Program-made: the position numbers and the translations under genes | Notes under the pieces: generated by a model | Told to the model about the DNA's origin: nothing | The model's input: only the letters and a program-made list of their open reading frames with translations | Databases searched by the model: none | Source: JARRKU01 sp963675565 | GTDB taxonomy: Bacteria; Desulfobacterota; Desulfobacteria; Desulfobacterales; Desulfosarcinaceae | Length of the DNA: 64,000 nt | Reading direction: 5' to 3' | NCBI GenBank assembly: GCA_963675565.2 | Contig: CAXXYD010000002.1 | Span: 992,001-1,056,000, forward strand | Shown: positions 16,576-24,218 of the stretch, piece by piece | How positions within the stretch are numbered: the first letter of the stretch is position 1 | Layout: each line of letters opens with the position of its first letter

Positions 16576-17172
16576 TCACTTCTGTATTTTATCCTCAAAA
16601 CCCATTATCGTCTTTATATAATTTGTATTTTCTTTTGTTGTGAGTCTTTCAAGTAATAAAAAAGCCACATCAATTGCAGTTGATGGGTTCCAGCAAGTTA
16701 TTATGTTGCCATCTATTACAACTGGTTCATTTTTTACAGTTGCACCAAACTCTCTTAACGTATCTTGACGTATTGCTTTTTTATTGTACGTTGTTGCAAA
16801 TTTTCCTTCTAAAACTCCACTTTTCCCGAGTGATAAAGCACCAACGCAGATTGATACGATCAGCTTATTTTGCTTTTGAAAATCTCGAATTATATTTAAG
16901 AAATTTTCATCATATGCATCTTCATAAAATTCGTATTCTTCGAATCCACCAGGGATTGCTAATGCATCATAATCGTCTACATTTATATCCTTTACAAGGT
17001 AATCCACGATACATTTTTGATCAAAACTGCTATTGATTTCTTTGGTCAGTCCGCATGAAAATAATTTTGTCGATTTATCGCCATCAATTAAATTCCATCC
17101 AATTACATCTATAAAAACGCTTGCTTCATATGTTTCATAACCATTAGCTAATAAAAGTAGTACATTTCTCAT
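16576..17172 (-). CDS. Cassette C6: DJ-1/PfpI-family protein
   Basis: 198 residues with the ThiJ/PfpI fold. The acidic residue lies in DYDALAIPGGFEEYEFYEDAY, and the nucleophile elbow IVSICVGALSLGKSG holds the reactive Cys (about 113). The N-terminus MRNVLLLLANGYETYEASVF is typical. The usual His after Cys is replaced by Val (CVG), which resembles the subfamily 'glutamine-amidotransferase-like DJ-1' rather than PfpI protease. Likely a stress or glyoxalase-type enzyme, but the substrate is unknown. A ribosome-binding site (AAGGAGAAATA) precedes the ATG within the cassette. Confidence 0.85.
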   Translation of the reverse strand: MRNVLLLLANGYETYEASVFIDVIGWNLIDGDKSTKLFSCGLTKEINSSFDQKCIVDYLVKDINVDDYDALAIPGGFEEYEFYEDAYDENFLNIIRDFQKQNKLIVSICVGALSLGKSGVLEGKFATTYNKKAIRQDTLREFGATVKNEPVVIDGNIITCWNPSTAIDVAFLLLERLTTKENTNYIKTIMGFEDKIQK

Positions 17173-17192
17173 TATTTCTCCTTATTCGATCA

Positions 17193-17322
17193 GCCCAACG
17201 CGCCCTTCACCGGCCGGGCGGGGAAATCGAGAAAGCCGCCTAAGAGCGAAAAAGGTTGTTTAAAAACAGCGCTCAATAGTGCGGCGCTGTAGCCCGGTCC
17301 GAGTGCAGGGGGCTTGTTAGGA
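17193..17322 (-). other. attC site of cassette C5
   Basis: A 130-bp site. R'' TCCTAAC is the complement of the C5 start GTTAGGA, and R' is GTTGGGC. The arms include CCGGCCGGGC / GCCCGGTCCG. Confidence 0.9.
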
Positions 17323-17706
17323 GTTGGTTTTAATCCATTCAATAGCACTCTTTTTATTTCTGAAGGTCATTAATGGTAAATCTGGAAAATCTTCGAGTTC
17401 AACAAGTGTTTGCCACATACGCACAAGACCAAACTGAAGATCTTTTGTTGCAACATGAGCGATTTTTCTCGTTTTAAATATGTCGATTGCTTTCGTAAAG
17501 TGACCGAAAATTTTTAATATATCATCCTTTGACAGCTGCCTTGCATCTAAATCCGAATGATCAACAATAATATCTGCGGTTTCATTTTGAATACAGAGCT
17601 CTATTACTGAATGGAGCATTTCTATTATCCCATTCGTAGTCGCCAACCCATGTGTATTAAATTCTATAATATTGAGTTCAAAATCATAATGACTATTATG
17701 TTTCAT
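17317..17706 (-). CDS. Cassette C5: SpoIIAA/STAS-like protein
   Basis: 129 residues, soluble. The alternation of strands and helices (LNIIEFNTHGLATTNGIIEMLHSVIELC, TADIIVDHSDLDARQLSKDDILKIFGHF, TRKIAHVATKDLQFGLVRMWQTLVE is paraphrased here as motif order) suggests a SpoIIAA-like/SEC14-STAS fold. The segment ADIIVDHSDLDA resembles the conserved strand-loop of these proteins. No function is known. The start is 12 bases after the cassette boundary, and the stop abuts R''. Confidence 0.6.
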   Translation of the reverse strand: MKHNSHYDFELNIIEFNTHGLATTNGIIEMLHSVIELCIQNETADIIVDHSDLDARQLSKDDILKIFGHFTKAIDIFKTRKIAHVATKDLQFGLVRMWQTLVELEDFPDLPLMTFRNKKSAIEWIKTNS

Positions 17707-17712
17707 TTGGAC

Positions 17713-17843
17713 TCCTAACGCTGAGCTGTGGGGCTGGGGAACAATGACGCACGGCTATGGAAAACACCTCTGAATTAGAGCCAGTTACGGAAATTTAAAA
17801 ACGCCACAGTTTTCCCCGGTCCCTCACCAGCGTGATGTTATGC
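17713..17843 (-). other. attC site of cassette C4
   Basis: A 131-bp site. R'' GCATAAC is the complement of the C4 start GTTATGC, and R' is GTTAGGA. The arms include GCTGTGGGGCTGGGGAA / TTCCCCGGTCCC. Confidence 0.9.
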
Positions 17844-18758
17844 ACTCGCGCCAACAATAATAACTTTTACGAAAACCCTACCCTCCGGAGTTGACCTTTC
17901 ACCCTCAAGATCGCTTATAATACCTTTAGGGTTTGATATAAACAGTTTTGGGTCATAGATAACGCACCAAAGGTAATTTGCGTGTTTATGTTTTCGATAA
18001 TGCTCAACATCGATAATTAATTCATCCCCAATTTTTGATGCGTGAGCCTTATCTCTTACTCTCTTTGTCTCGATCACAAGATTGTGTGCCGGTAGTAGAA
18101 AATCCATTCTTGTGTTTGACCCAGCATAGCTTGGACAGAACTCTTCTGGACGTATATCTGAAATCCAGGGACGCAGCAACGCATGAAGCAAGTCCTGTAT
18201 GTCGTATTCAGACGAAAACGTTAATGGCTGAGAACCTTTTCTCCTGTGAATTAAAGGCTGCATTGCTCTCGGCAGCCCCCTAATGACTATCCTAAGAAGC
18301 TCGTCCAATGAAGAAGGTTTTTTTCCTTCAACGTCCGTACCTTTAATAGGTTCAACATCGATAGGTTCTGGCTGTCCAATTTGAATTACCCTGCCTCCCC
18401 TAAAATAGCGAAAGCCATGCTCTTCAAGAACTTTTACCAAACGTTCTTTTCGATTGTTATATTCCTCCAAGGGATCAGGAATTTCTGTTCCAAGAAAGTA
18501 GCCAGACGTCCCTGAAATCGGTAGTGGAGGAAGGTCCATAAATTCCTCTATGAGATTACCTATCACCTTTAAGCTATCTACTTCTGGATCATTGCCAGCT
18601 TTTTGCAGCCAAGTTTTCCATTTGGTGTGATGTGCGAGTGGCGGTGGGGGACCAGGCGCGCCTGCATTCTCAAATAATGCATTTAATGTATCATGTGATC
18701 CATGCAACACTTCCGCAACTGCTGCACAAACGGCTATTGGTAATCGAACATTTGACAT
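17838..18758 (-). CDS. Cassette C4: PD-(D/E)XK nuclease-domain protein
   Basis: 306 residues. The C-terminal part (about 190-300) shows the restriction-endonuclease-like core: EYDIQDLLHALLRPW, then RMDFLLPAHNLVIETKRVRDK (catalytic D ... ExK), then ELIIDVEHYRKHKHANYLWCVIYDP. This is the arrangement of REase_DpnII-MboI-like domains. The N-terminal 150 residues are helical with a proline-rich loop and may bind DNA or a partner. It lies alone in its cassette without a methyltransferase, so it is more likely a self-contained defence nuclease or effector than a classical restriction enzyme. That role is inference. The start is 27 bases from the cassette boundary. Confidence 0.8.
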   Translation of the reverse strand: MSNVRLPIAVCAAVAEVLHGSHDTLNALFENAGAPGPPPPLAHHTKWKTWLQKAGNDPEVDSLKVIGNLIEEFMDLPPLPISGTSGYFLGTEIPDPLEEYNNRKERLVKVLEEHGFRYFRGGRVIQIGQPEPIDVEPIKGTDVEGKKPSSLDELLRIVIRGLPRAMQPLIHRRKGSQPLTFSSEYDIQDLLHALLRPWISDIRPEEFCPSYAGSNTRMDFLLPAHNLVIETKRVRDKAHASKIGDELIIDVEHYRKHKHANYLWCVIYDPKLFISNPKGIISDLEGERSTPEGRVFVKVIIVGASA

Positions 18759-18782
18759 ATTGCTAAAATCTCATTTTCTTTT

Positions 18783-18910
18783 GCATAACGCTCCGCGTGA
18801 CCGGACGGGAAAACGAGCTCGGTCGTCGCAGATGTAAAGTTTTATGAAAATTCTGTAAAAGCTAAAGATGGCATCGTTTTCCCGGTCCGCTGTCTACGCG
18901 GTTGTTATGC
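18783..18910 (-). other. attC site of cassette C3
   Basis: A 128-bp site. R'' GCATAAC is the complement of the C3 start GTTATGC, and R' is also GTTATGC. The arms include GTGACCGGACGGGAAAACGA / TCGTTTTCCCGGTCCGC. Confidence 0.92.
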
Positions 18911-18915
18911 CAACA

Positions 18916-19104
18916 TTATCGTTTGATGAAACTAATGATCCAGAACAACGAATAGAGTCCCATTATCCCAACTAAAGCTAAAAAAACAGTGAACAGGATA
19001 TATCCTTTGCGCTTATTTCCTTTTGAAAGCTCATCTTGGGATTTTTTTCCAAGAATCCATCCGAAATAGTCAATGGCGATCTCAAATAGAAAATTCATTA
19101 TCAA
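18916..19104 (-). CDS. Cassette C3, second gene: small membrane protein
   Basis: 62 residues. It has an N-terminal amphipathic segment (MIMNFLFEIAIDYFGWILG), a charged middle (KKSQDELSKGNKRKG) and one membrane helix (YILFTVFLALVGIMGLYSLFWIISF). It follows the first gene of the cassette by two bases, so the two are probably translated together. No family is recognised. Confidence 0.65.
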   Translation of the reverse strand: MIMNFLFEIAIDYFGWILGKKSQDELSKGNKRKGYILFTVFLALVGIMGLYSLFWIISFIKR

Positions 19105-19106
19105 TT

Positions 19107-19325
19107 CTACTCAGAATTATTGAGATGCGACGGTTTATTGCCAATGCTACAAATAAAAAGCCCAGCCAACCCTCCAATGATTGTCATAATAAATGTGACT
19201 ATGAACCACCAGTCAAAAGGATTCCAGCCTTTTGTACTGTCCAAACTGAGAAAGACAAAAAATCCTATCACTCCTCCGCAAATCATTCCAAGAAAGACAT
19301 ATATCAAAGGTTTTTTTGTGTTCAT
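19107..19325 (-). CDS. Cassette C3, first gene: small membrane protein
   Basis: 72 residues from ATG 19325. The longer frame reads back through attC2 and is rejected. Two membrane helices (about 7-24 LIYVFLGMICGGVIGFFVFL and 38-60 WWFIVTFIMTIIGGLAGLFI) are joined by a short WNPFD loop. No family is recognised. The start lies 13 bases after the boundary GTTATGC. Confidence 0.65.
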   Translation of the reverse strand: MNTKKPLIYVFLGMICGGVIGFFVFLSLDSTKGWNPFDWWFIVTFIMTIIGGLAGLFICSIGNKPSHLNNSE

Positions 19326-19337
19326 AATTCTAAGGGG

Positions 19338-19465
19338 GCATAACGCCGAATTAAGGGGCCGGGAAACGATAACCGAAAAACTGTGCAAAAGATTAAATGC
19401 CTGACCCAAAGTTAATTTTTAAAGTGGCACTGCGTTCCCGGTCCCTCTTAAATGACAGGTTCGGC
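19338..19465 (-). other. attC site of cassette C2
   Basis: A 128-bp site. R'' GCCGAAC is the complement of the C2 start GTTCGGC (19762-19768), and R' is GTTATGC. The arms include GGGGCCGGGAAACG / CGTTCCCGGTCCC. Confidence 0.92.
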
Positions 19466-19470
19466 TATTC

Positions 19471-19737
19471 CTATTTCCATCGTTTGAGAGTGGGAATGGT
19501 TTTCGTTATCATATCTCGCGCCTGATCTTTAGGCATGATTTTTTGTTGTCCCATGATGGATACGCACTTATCAATCATTTCTTTCATGGAGATGTCTGGT
19601 TCCGTGAATTTGCCGTTCTGAAAACAATATGTGCAGTAATCATCGGCTGCAGAGCCATCAGTATTGGTGCCAAACATCTCTGGTTTCACCATTGGCATTG
19701 CACAACTTTGACAAAATGGGCCTTGTGGTTGCTTCAT
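19471..19737 (-). CDS. Cassette C2: zinc-ribbon protein
   Basis: 88 residues. The N-terminal half is a zinc ribbon: CQSCAMPMVKPEMFGTN, then DDYCTYCFQNGKF, with two CxxC pairs that can bind one Zn. The C-terminal half is helical (MKEMIDKCVSIMGQQ ... ARDMITKTIPTLKRW). This belongs to the small 'putative zinc ribbon' family (PF12674-like), of unknown role and familiar from integron cassettes. The start is about 25 bases after the cassette boundary, with AAAGGATGAT upstream as a likely ribosome-binding site. Confidence 0.85.
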   Translation of the reverse strand: MKQPQGPFCQSCAMPMVKPEMFGTNTDGSAADDYCTYCFQNGKFTEPDISMKEMIDKCVSIMGQQKIMPKDQARDMITKTIPTLKRWK

Positions 19738-19768
19738 CTTTTATCATCCTTTCTTGCTGCTGCCGAAC

Positions 19769-21588
19769 GAGTTTGTCGAAAAACAAGTTTTTAACCCACT
19801 TTACTTTTTAGATGGGATCAGTTCAACCTGATTTTCTTCTTTCATTAACTTCAATATGGTTGCTTCGGCTAATCTGCCCCCCCTATCTCGTTCCTTTGAT
19901 CCGTTTTTCTTGCCTTTCCACCTGCACTTTTATGCGACCGCAAAGCTTTCCCCATAATTCAGGATCTTTTCAATGTTATGCACAAGGCAGTATAGCTTCC
20001 ATTGGATATTCACCTTGGTTCTTCCTCTTAAGGTAAACCGATCCATTCTCTTGCAGGATCGTATATTGCCAAAAACTGGTTCTACAATCCCTATACGTCT
20101 TCCATATATCTTGCGACCCTCAGGCGTATCGATCTTTTCTCTCATCTTATCTGTAACACTGGCTGGGCGCTGACCATAAAATATGTGGACCTGTCTTGAT
20201 ACCGTATTGGGATTTCTTAAACATTTAGAACGCAATTTGCAATCGCAGCAAGCTGTTTTGGGCGCTTGATAAGCAATGGCTTTGTAGCCGTCAGCGGTAA
20301 TAAAATTCCGATTCTTTACATAAAGGCCGTGGCCGGCAGGACAAATTAATTTGCCGGTTCGATCATCCAGCTTGAAATCGTTCACATCAAAATAGCGTTT
20401 TTTGGACTTATATTTTAGATGACGTTTATCTGTTGAACGGCGATGTCTATCAGCATATTTGAAACGAATATCTCTTTTACGAAATTGCTGATCCGGTACG
20501 TAGGCATCAACCTTTTCTTTTTCACAGGCTTTAAGATTCTCTACACTATAGTAACTTGTATCAGCACTGACTTGTTTGCCTTCCAGAGGTTTATCCCAAC
20601 CAATGGCTTCAAGATTCTCTTTGGCTCCTTCAAGCATCGGTCCCATATTCTTGCTATCTGTACCACTGCCGAACACCTCAGCGTTTGTTACTATCTGTTT
20701 TTTATCGTCAACCACTGCATTGGCATTATAGCCCTGTTGGACACCATGGGAAGTCGCCATTATGGCCGATTCATTATCCGTTACGTTACTTTGAATCTCA
20801 TCACCCTTAGAGCCTATCTTGGGATCATTGTTTGATAAAAATTCTTCGATACGATCAGCTTGCCGGGTTAACTTTTTAATCCGTTTTTCAAGACGTTTCT
20901 TATCAGTTATCGATTTGCCGCGTTCTTTTTTGTCGGTTATTTTGTGTTCTTTGACAATTTGTTTGACTTTACGCCTTAAAGCATCTTGTTTTTTCTTTAA
21001 ATCATCAAATTTGCCACTCCATTCTTTGGATGCATTCGACGAAAGCTTTAATCCATCAATGCTAAAATGAGTGCCGCCTAAAAGCCCCTCTTCATGGCAA
21101 ATCATTAATACCATCGTGAACAAGTCCTCTATCTCTTCATCAATAGAGGACACAAACGCTGCGATGGTACTATGGTCCGGGGTCTTGTTACAGGCCAGCG
21201 CCATAAAGGTCGTTATTTTTTGACAGGCGTATTCCAGGCTACGAGATGATATCATGCCGCGTGAATAACCATAGAGCACAATCTTTAATAACAACTTTGG
21301 ATCGATCGACTTTCGCCCTGTTGCATCATTATTATACCGAGCATCGAAAACACTCATATTTAAACGCTCTTCAACGATATAATGAATTGCATACTCTAAG
21401 GTACCGGGCACTAATTGATCTTCTAAAAAGATTGGCTCAATGACGGACTGTTTGTAATCGTAGTGTTGATGCTTTGCCATCTCGGGCCTCTTTGGTGGGT
21501 ATTTCTTATGATTACTACATATTATATATCACAGTCAGTCCGTTTTTTCACTAAAAAAGGAGTAAAACTTTACTTTTTCGACAGGCTC
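19769..21588 (-). mobile_element. IS1182-family element, copy 3, in the R' box of attC1
   Basis: 1820 bp, diverged from copies 1 and 2. The ends are GAGTTTGTCGAAAAA (19769) and the complement of GAGCCTGTCGAAAAA (ending 21588). The C2 side is flanked by AAC in plus sense (19766-19768). On the other side the GTT duplicate is split: one T remains at 21589, then the group II intron, then GT at 23473-23474. It therefore shows the same GTT duplication as copies 1 and 2, later broken by the intron. Confidence 0.9.
19930..21480 (-). CDS. IS1182-family transposase, copy 3
   Basis: 516 residues, about nine tenths identical to copies 1 and 2 by eye, with differences concentrated after residue 190. It keeps the DDE motifs (SIDGLKLSS, SADTSYYSVENL with Ser for Gly, VEPVFGNIR) and the cysteine cluster (CCDCKLRSKCLRN). 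Full length with no stop or frameshift. It represents an older or separate arrival of the same IS type, using the same kind of target. Confidence 0.94.
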   Translation of the reverse strand: MAKHQHYDYKQSVIEPIFLEDQLVPGTLEYAIHYIVEERLNMSVFDARYNNDATGRKSIDPKLLLKIVLYGYSRGMISSRSLEYACQKITTFMALACNKTPDHSTIAAFVSSIDEEIEDLFTMVLMICHEEGLLGGTHFSIDGLKLSSNASKEWSGKFDDLKKKQDALRRKVKQIVKEHKITDKKERGKSITDKKRLEKRIKKLTRQADRIEEFLSNNDPKIGSKGDEIQSNVTDNESAIMATSHGVQQGYNANAVVDDKKQIVTNAEVFGSGTDSKNMGPMLEGAKENLEAIGWDKPLEGKQVSADTSYYSVENLKACEKEKVDAYVPDQQFRKRDIRFKYADRHRRSTDKRHLKYKSKKRYFDVNDFKLDDRTGKLICPAGHGLYVKNRNFITADGYKAIAYQAPKTACCDCKLRSKCLRNPNTVSRQVHIFYGQRPASVTDKMREKIDTPEGRKIYGRRIGIVEPVFGNIRSCKRMDRFTLRGRTKVNIQWKLYCLVHNIEKILNYGESFAVA

Positions 21589-21589
21589 A

Positions 21590-23472
21590 ATCGGGATAGG
21601 AAGAGACCTCACGGCCCCTCCCTCCCACACCACCGGGCATACGGATCACGTACCACGGCGGTTCAGTTGATTAAGTTGGTATCCGAGCAGACTTGGTAAA
21701 CCCAAGTCGGCAAAATAACGTGCTGGCAGTGCAAAGGCCAGCGCCGGGCTGCGGCTCAGTCTCCATGGTCCGTGGGCTGATTTACAAGTATTCCAGGCAA
21801 GGTCTCGGCTCACGCCAAGCGCGCACAGCCGCCTGTATCCCGCTCTGCCCCACTGCTTCCACAGATAGCAGCGCAGACGCCTCTTGATCCATGAGTCGTA
21901 CTGTCTCATCATGGACTTGACTTGCACGATCCCGTAATACGGCAGCCACCCTTTCAGATAGACCCCAAGCTCCGCTATTATCATCTTGATGCTTCTTCCC
22001 CGAGTTCGACCTGTTATCTCGCGCACGCGGTTCTTGAGGGCCTTTTCCGCCTTGCGGCTTACCCGCAGGTTCGAGCGACTGGTTATAGTAAATCCCAGAA
22101 AGCTTCGATACCATGGGCGGGCCACTGCGCTTTTGGCCTCGTTCACCTTGAGTTTGAGACGGTGGGACAAAAATCGGGTAATGCTGGCCCTGACTCGTTG
22201 CGCGGCTTTCCAACTGCGTTTATACACGTTACAGTCGTCTGCGTAGCGAACAAATCGGTGGCCTCGCCTTTCCAGCTCACGATCCAGCTGGTCCAGAAGC
22301 AAATTTGCAAACAGCGGTGAAAGAGGGCCTCCTTGCGGGGTTCCGGTCACGGTCTCGTGCAGGGCCTCGTTGATCATCACGCCGGATTGTAGATACCGGC
22401 GAATCAATCGAAGCACCCGCGGATCTTTGACCCTTTGGCGTATAATTCCCATCAACTTGTCGTGGTCGACGCGGTCGAAGAACTTCTCCAGATCGATATC
22501 GACCAACCAGCGGTAGCCGTCCTGCACGTAATGCTGGGCTTGCCTGACGGCTTGATGGGCGCTGCGGCTGGGCCTAAATCCGTAGCTGAACTGCGAAAAT
22601 GTCTCATCCCACTGGTCCTGCAGGATCTGCAGCATGGCCTGTTGGATAAAACGGTCCAGCACGGTCGGGATGCCAAGCAACCGCTTGCCGCCGCCCGGCT
22701 TGGGGATCTCAACCCGTCTTACCGGCTGAGGCTGATAGGTGCCTTCCAGCAATTGGTGCTTGATCGTCGCCCAGTGCTGCGTCAGATGGTCGGCCAGTTG
22801 CTCCGTGCCCATCTGGTCGACACCGGCTGCGCCTTTGTTTTGCTTTACACGTCTTAATGCGCGTTGCAGGTTCTCGCTTCGTAAAATAAGCTCCATGAGC
22901 TGCTCTTTGCCAACCGGACTTTCAGTTGTGGTTGTCGAGGCGAATGCATCTCCCTCAATTGTAAGGGGTAGCCCAATCTGGATCGGCTTTACACCCACAT
23001 GACCTCCATCCTACTCATCCTTTCATACCGTTCGGGCCTTCACCTTGTCTCCCTCTACGATTATCCCGCAGGATCTCTCGCGGCTCGTTTCCAGGCTACT
23101 ATGCCCTCTGCTGACTTCTCTCATACGGTCGGGATCGATTGCTCTTTCCCCAGCCAATTCGCCTCGCACGCGACGCTCCGGGGCAGCATGAGAGATCTCC
23201 CAGGGTAAGACACAGAACTTTATTGCGCGTAAACGCCGGATTTATAAAGCACACCCCAGTCGTAGATGGAGGACTTCATGGTCACGTGCCCACTGGTCCC
23301 GAGTGTACCACACCTCATATCCGGTTCCTGTTCGTCGCCCCGCGCTTTTGGATTGGACTTCCTCCAGACCCAGCCTCACGGCTACGCCCTTGTCCTTTTC
23401 CTAGCCTTCGGCTCTACGAATACCTGGCGTGGGGACTTGCACCCCACTAGCTCTGTGCCATGCCTGGCACAC
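21590..23472 (-). mobile_element. Group II (C-attC type) intron, copy 2, in attC1
   Basis: 1883 bp, the same length and ends as copy 1 (GTGTG ... GAT on the minus strand). The 5' exon ends CCCGGCGT and the 3' exon is a single T followed by the IS1182 end, so the target was the GTT created or kept by the IS insertion. The insertion point is again GT^T. The intron must have come after the IS. Confidence 0.9.
21646..22998 (-). CDS. ltrA: Group II intron reverse transcriptase/maturase, copy 2
   Basis: 450 residues, identical to the protein at 8612-9964: RT domain with YADD, GIIM maturase domain and no endonuclease domain. Two identical copies in one array point to recent retrohoming from one attC to another. 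Confidence 0.95.
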   Translation of the reverse strand: MGVKPIQIGLPLTIEGDAFASTTTTESPVGKEQLMELILRSENLQRALRRVKQNKGAAGVDQMGTEQLADHLTQHWATIKHQLLEGTYQPQPVRRVEIPKPGGGKRLLGIPTVLDRFIQQAMLQILQDQWDETFSQFSYGFRPSRSAHQAVRQAQHYVQDGYRWLVDIDLEKFFDRVDHDKLMGIIRQRVKDPRVLRLIRRYLQSGVMINEALHETVTGTPQGGPLSPLFANLLLDQLDRELERRGHRFVRYADDCNVYKRSWKAAQRVRASITRFLSHRLKLKVNEAKSAVARPWYRSFLGFTITSRSNLRVSRKAEKALKNRVREITGRTRGRSIKMIIAELGVYLKGWLPYYGIVQVKSMMRQYDSWIKRRLRCYLWKQWGRAGYRRLCALGVSRDLAWNTCKSAHGPWRLSRSPALAFALPARYFADLGLPSLLGYQLNQLNRRGT

Positions 23473-23529
23473 ACGCCGGGCCTCAGTGGCCGCATGCTCC
23501 TCGCGGTCCACTGAAGGCCCAGGTTCGAG
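23473..23529 (-). other. attC site of cassette C1, R' split by intron and IS1182
   Basis: R'' CTCGAAC is the complement of the C1 start GTTCGAG. The match extends to nine bases. The arms pair CTGGGCCTTCAGTGG with CCACTGAGGCCCGG. The R' box GTTCGGC has been broken twice: its flank carries IS1182 copy 3 and then the intron, so the distal half lies 3.7 kb away at 19762-19768. Confidence 0.88.
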
Positions 23530-23599
23530 AAGCTTTTACTATATCAGTTAATCGTAAAGTTACCTTAGAGTCAGTATAGGTTGTCGTAAAACGCGCTTT

Positions 23600-23863
23600 T
23601 CAAAAATATTTTCTTTTCCCTGGCTTACTTTCATTCCAAGCTGCAGGGTAAAATACAGACCTAAGCAACGCTGGAATTTTTCCTGTAAGGGCAACAAACG
23701 TTAATACAAGGGAAAAAGTCGATCCTCCTATTATAATGCCTATCATTTCTAAATACGATCCTGATTCTAACATGGCAATCATGAATGTAGCGGGCCAAAA
23801 TAACAAAGCTAAAAGACCTGCCAATATTCGAAAAGTTTTTCGAGCCTCAAAGGATTTCATCAT
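23600..23863 (-). CDS. Cassette C1: small membrane protein
   Basis: 87 residues (or 86 from the second Met). Two membrane segments (about 11-33 FRILAGLLALLFWPATFMIAML and 38-60 LEMIGIIIGGSTFSLVLTFVAL) are followed by a basic tail. No family is recognised. This is the first cassette after attI, so it is the most recently inserted and the best placed for transcription from a cassette promoter. The start lies 3-4 bases after the cassette boundary GTTCGAGAG. Confidence 0.7.
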   Translation of the reverse strand: MMKSFEARKTFRILAGLLALLFWPATFMIAMLESGSYLEMIGIIIGGSTFSLVLTFVALTGKIPALLRSVFYPAAWNESKPGKRKYF

Positions 23864-23867
23864 AACT

Positions 23868-24218
23868 CTCGAACTATAGTTATTAGTGGGAATTTCCCGC
23901 TTTGCACACGAATCTGGGCCATCTCACCCAAATGGTGGGCATATACTCATAATTAAGATTTTTTATCTCATCAATCACTAATATCATAAATATCTGATTA
24001 GTCAAACAATCGACCTTATTTCAAAGGATTCTACATCCTATTTTTTCTGTACTTATGGAGAATTCCCCTGAAGTACACTGTTTTACTTATTTGGGCACCC
24101 TTAAACGCGAATTTGAAGGCCTCCGCCATCACTGTGACCTGATCTGTCACATCCGACTGCTATGATCCTTACAAGCCTTGATTTCAGTTAGAGACCACAT
24201 TTTAGATGGAGGTGTGCC
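23868..24218. other. attI / promoter region between intI and the first cassette
   Basis: The attI core is GTTCGAG on the minus strand (23868-23874), where cassette C1 joins. The 340 bases between this and intI should hold the rest of attI, the cassette promoter (Pc, minus strand) and the intI promoter (plus strand). A weak candidate Pc is TTGTTT (24004-24009) with TATGAT (23983-23988), but its 15-bp spacing is short. The exact extent of attI cannot be set by eye. Confidence 0.6.
24133..24151. promoter_or_regulatory. Inverted repeat upstream of intI, possible operator
   Basis: TGTGAC (24133-24138) and GTCACA (24146-24151) form a perfect inverted repeat with a 7-bp spacer, 68 bp upstream of the intI ATG. 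The arms resemble CRP half-sites, but the spacing is wrong for CRP. No LexA-type box was recognised nearby. Its function is unknown. Confidence 0.35.

Noticed and set aside
7122..19465. attC palindromes as Rho-independent terminators or REP elements
   Set aside because: They carry RYYYAAC/GTTRRRY ends whose R'' matches the start of the same cassette, lack T-runs and alternate with genes, so attC is the better reading.
2014..23529. Repeated palindromes as a CRISPR array
   Set aside because: Spacing is hundreds of bases, the repeats differ in length and sequence, and there are no cas genes.
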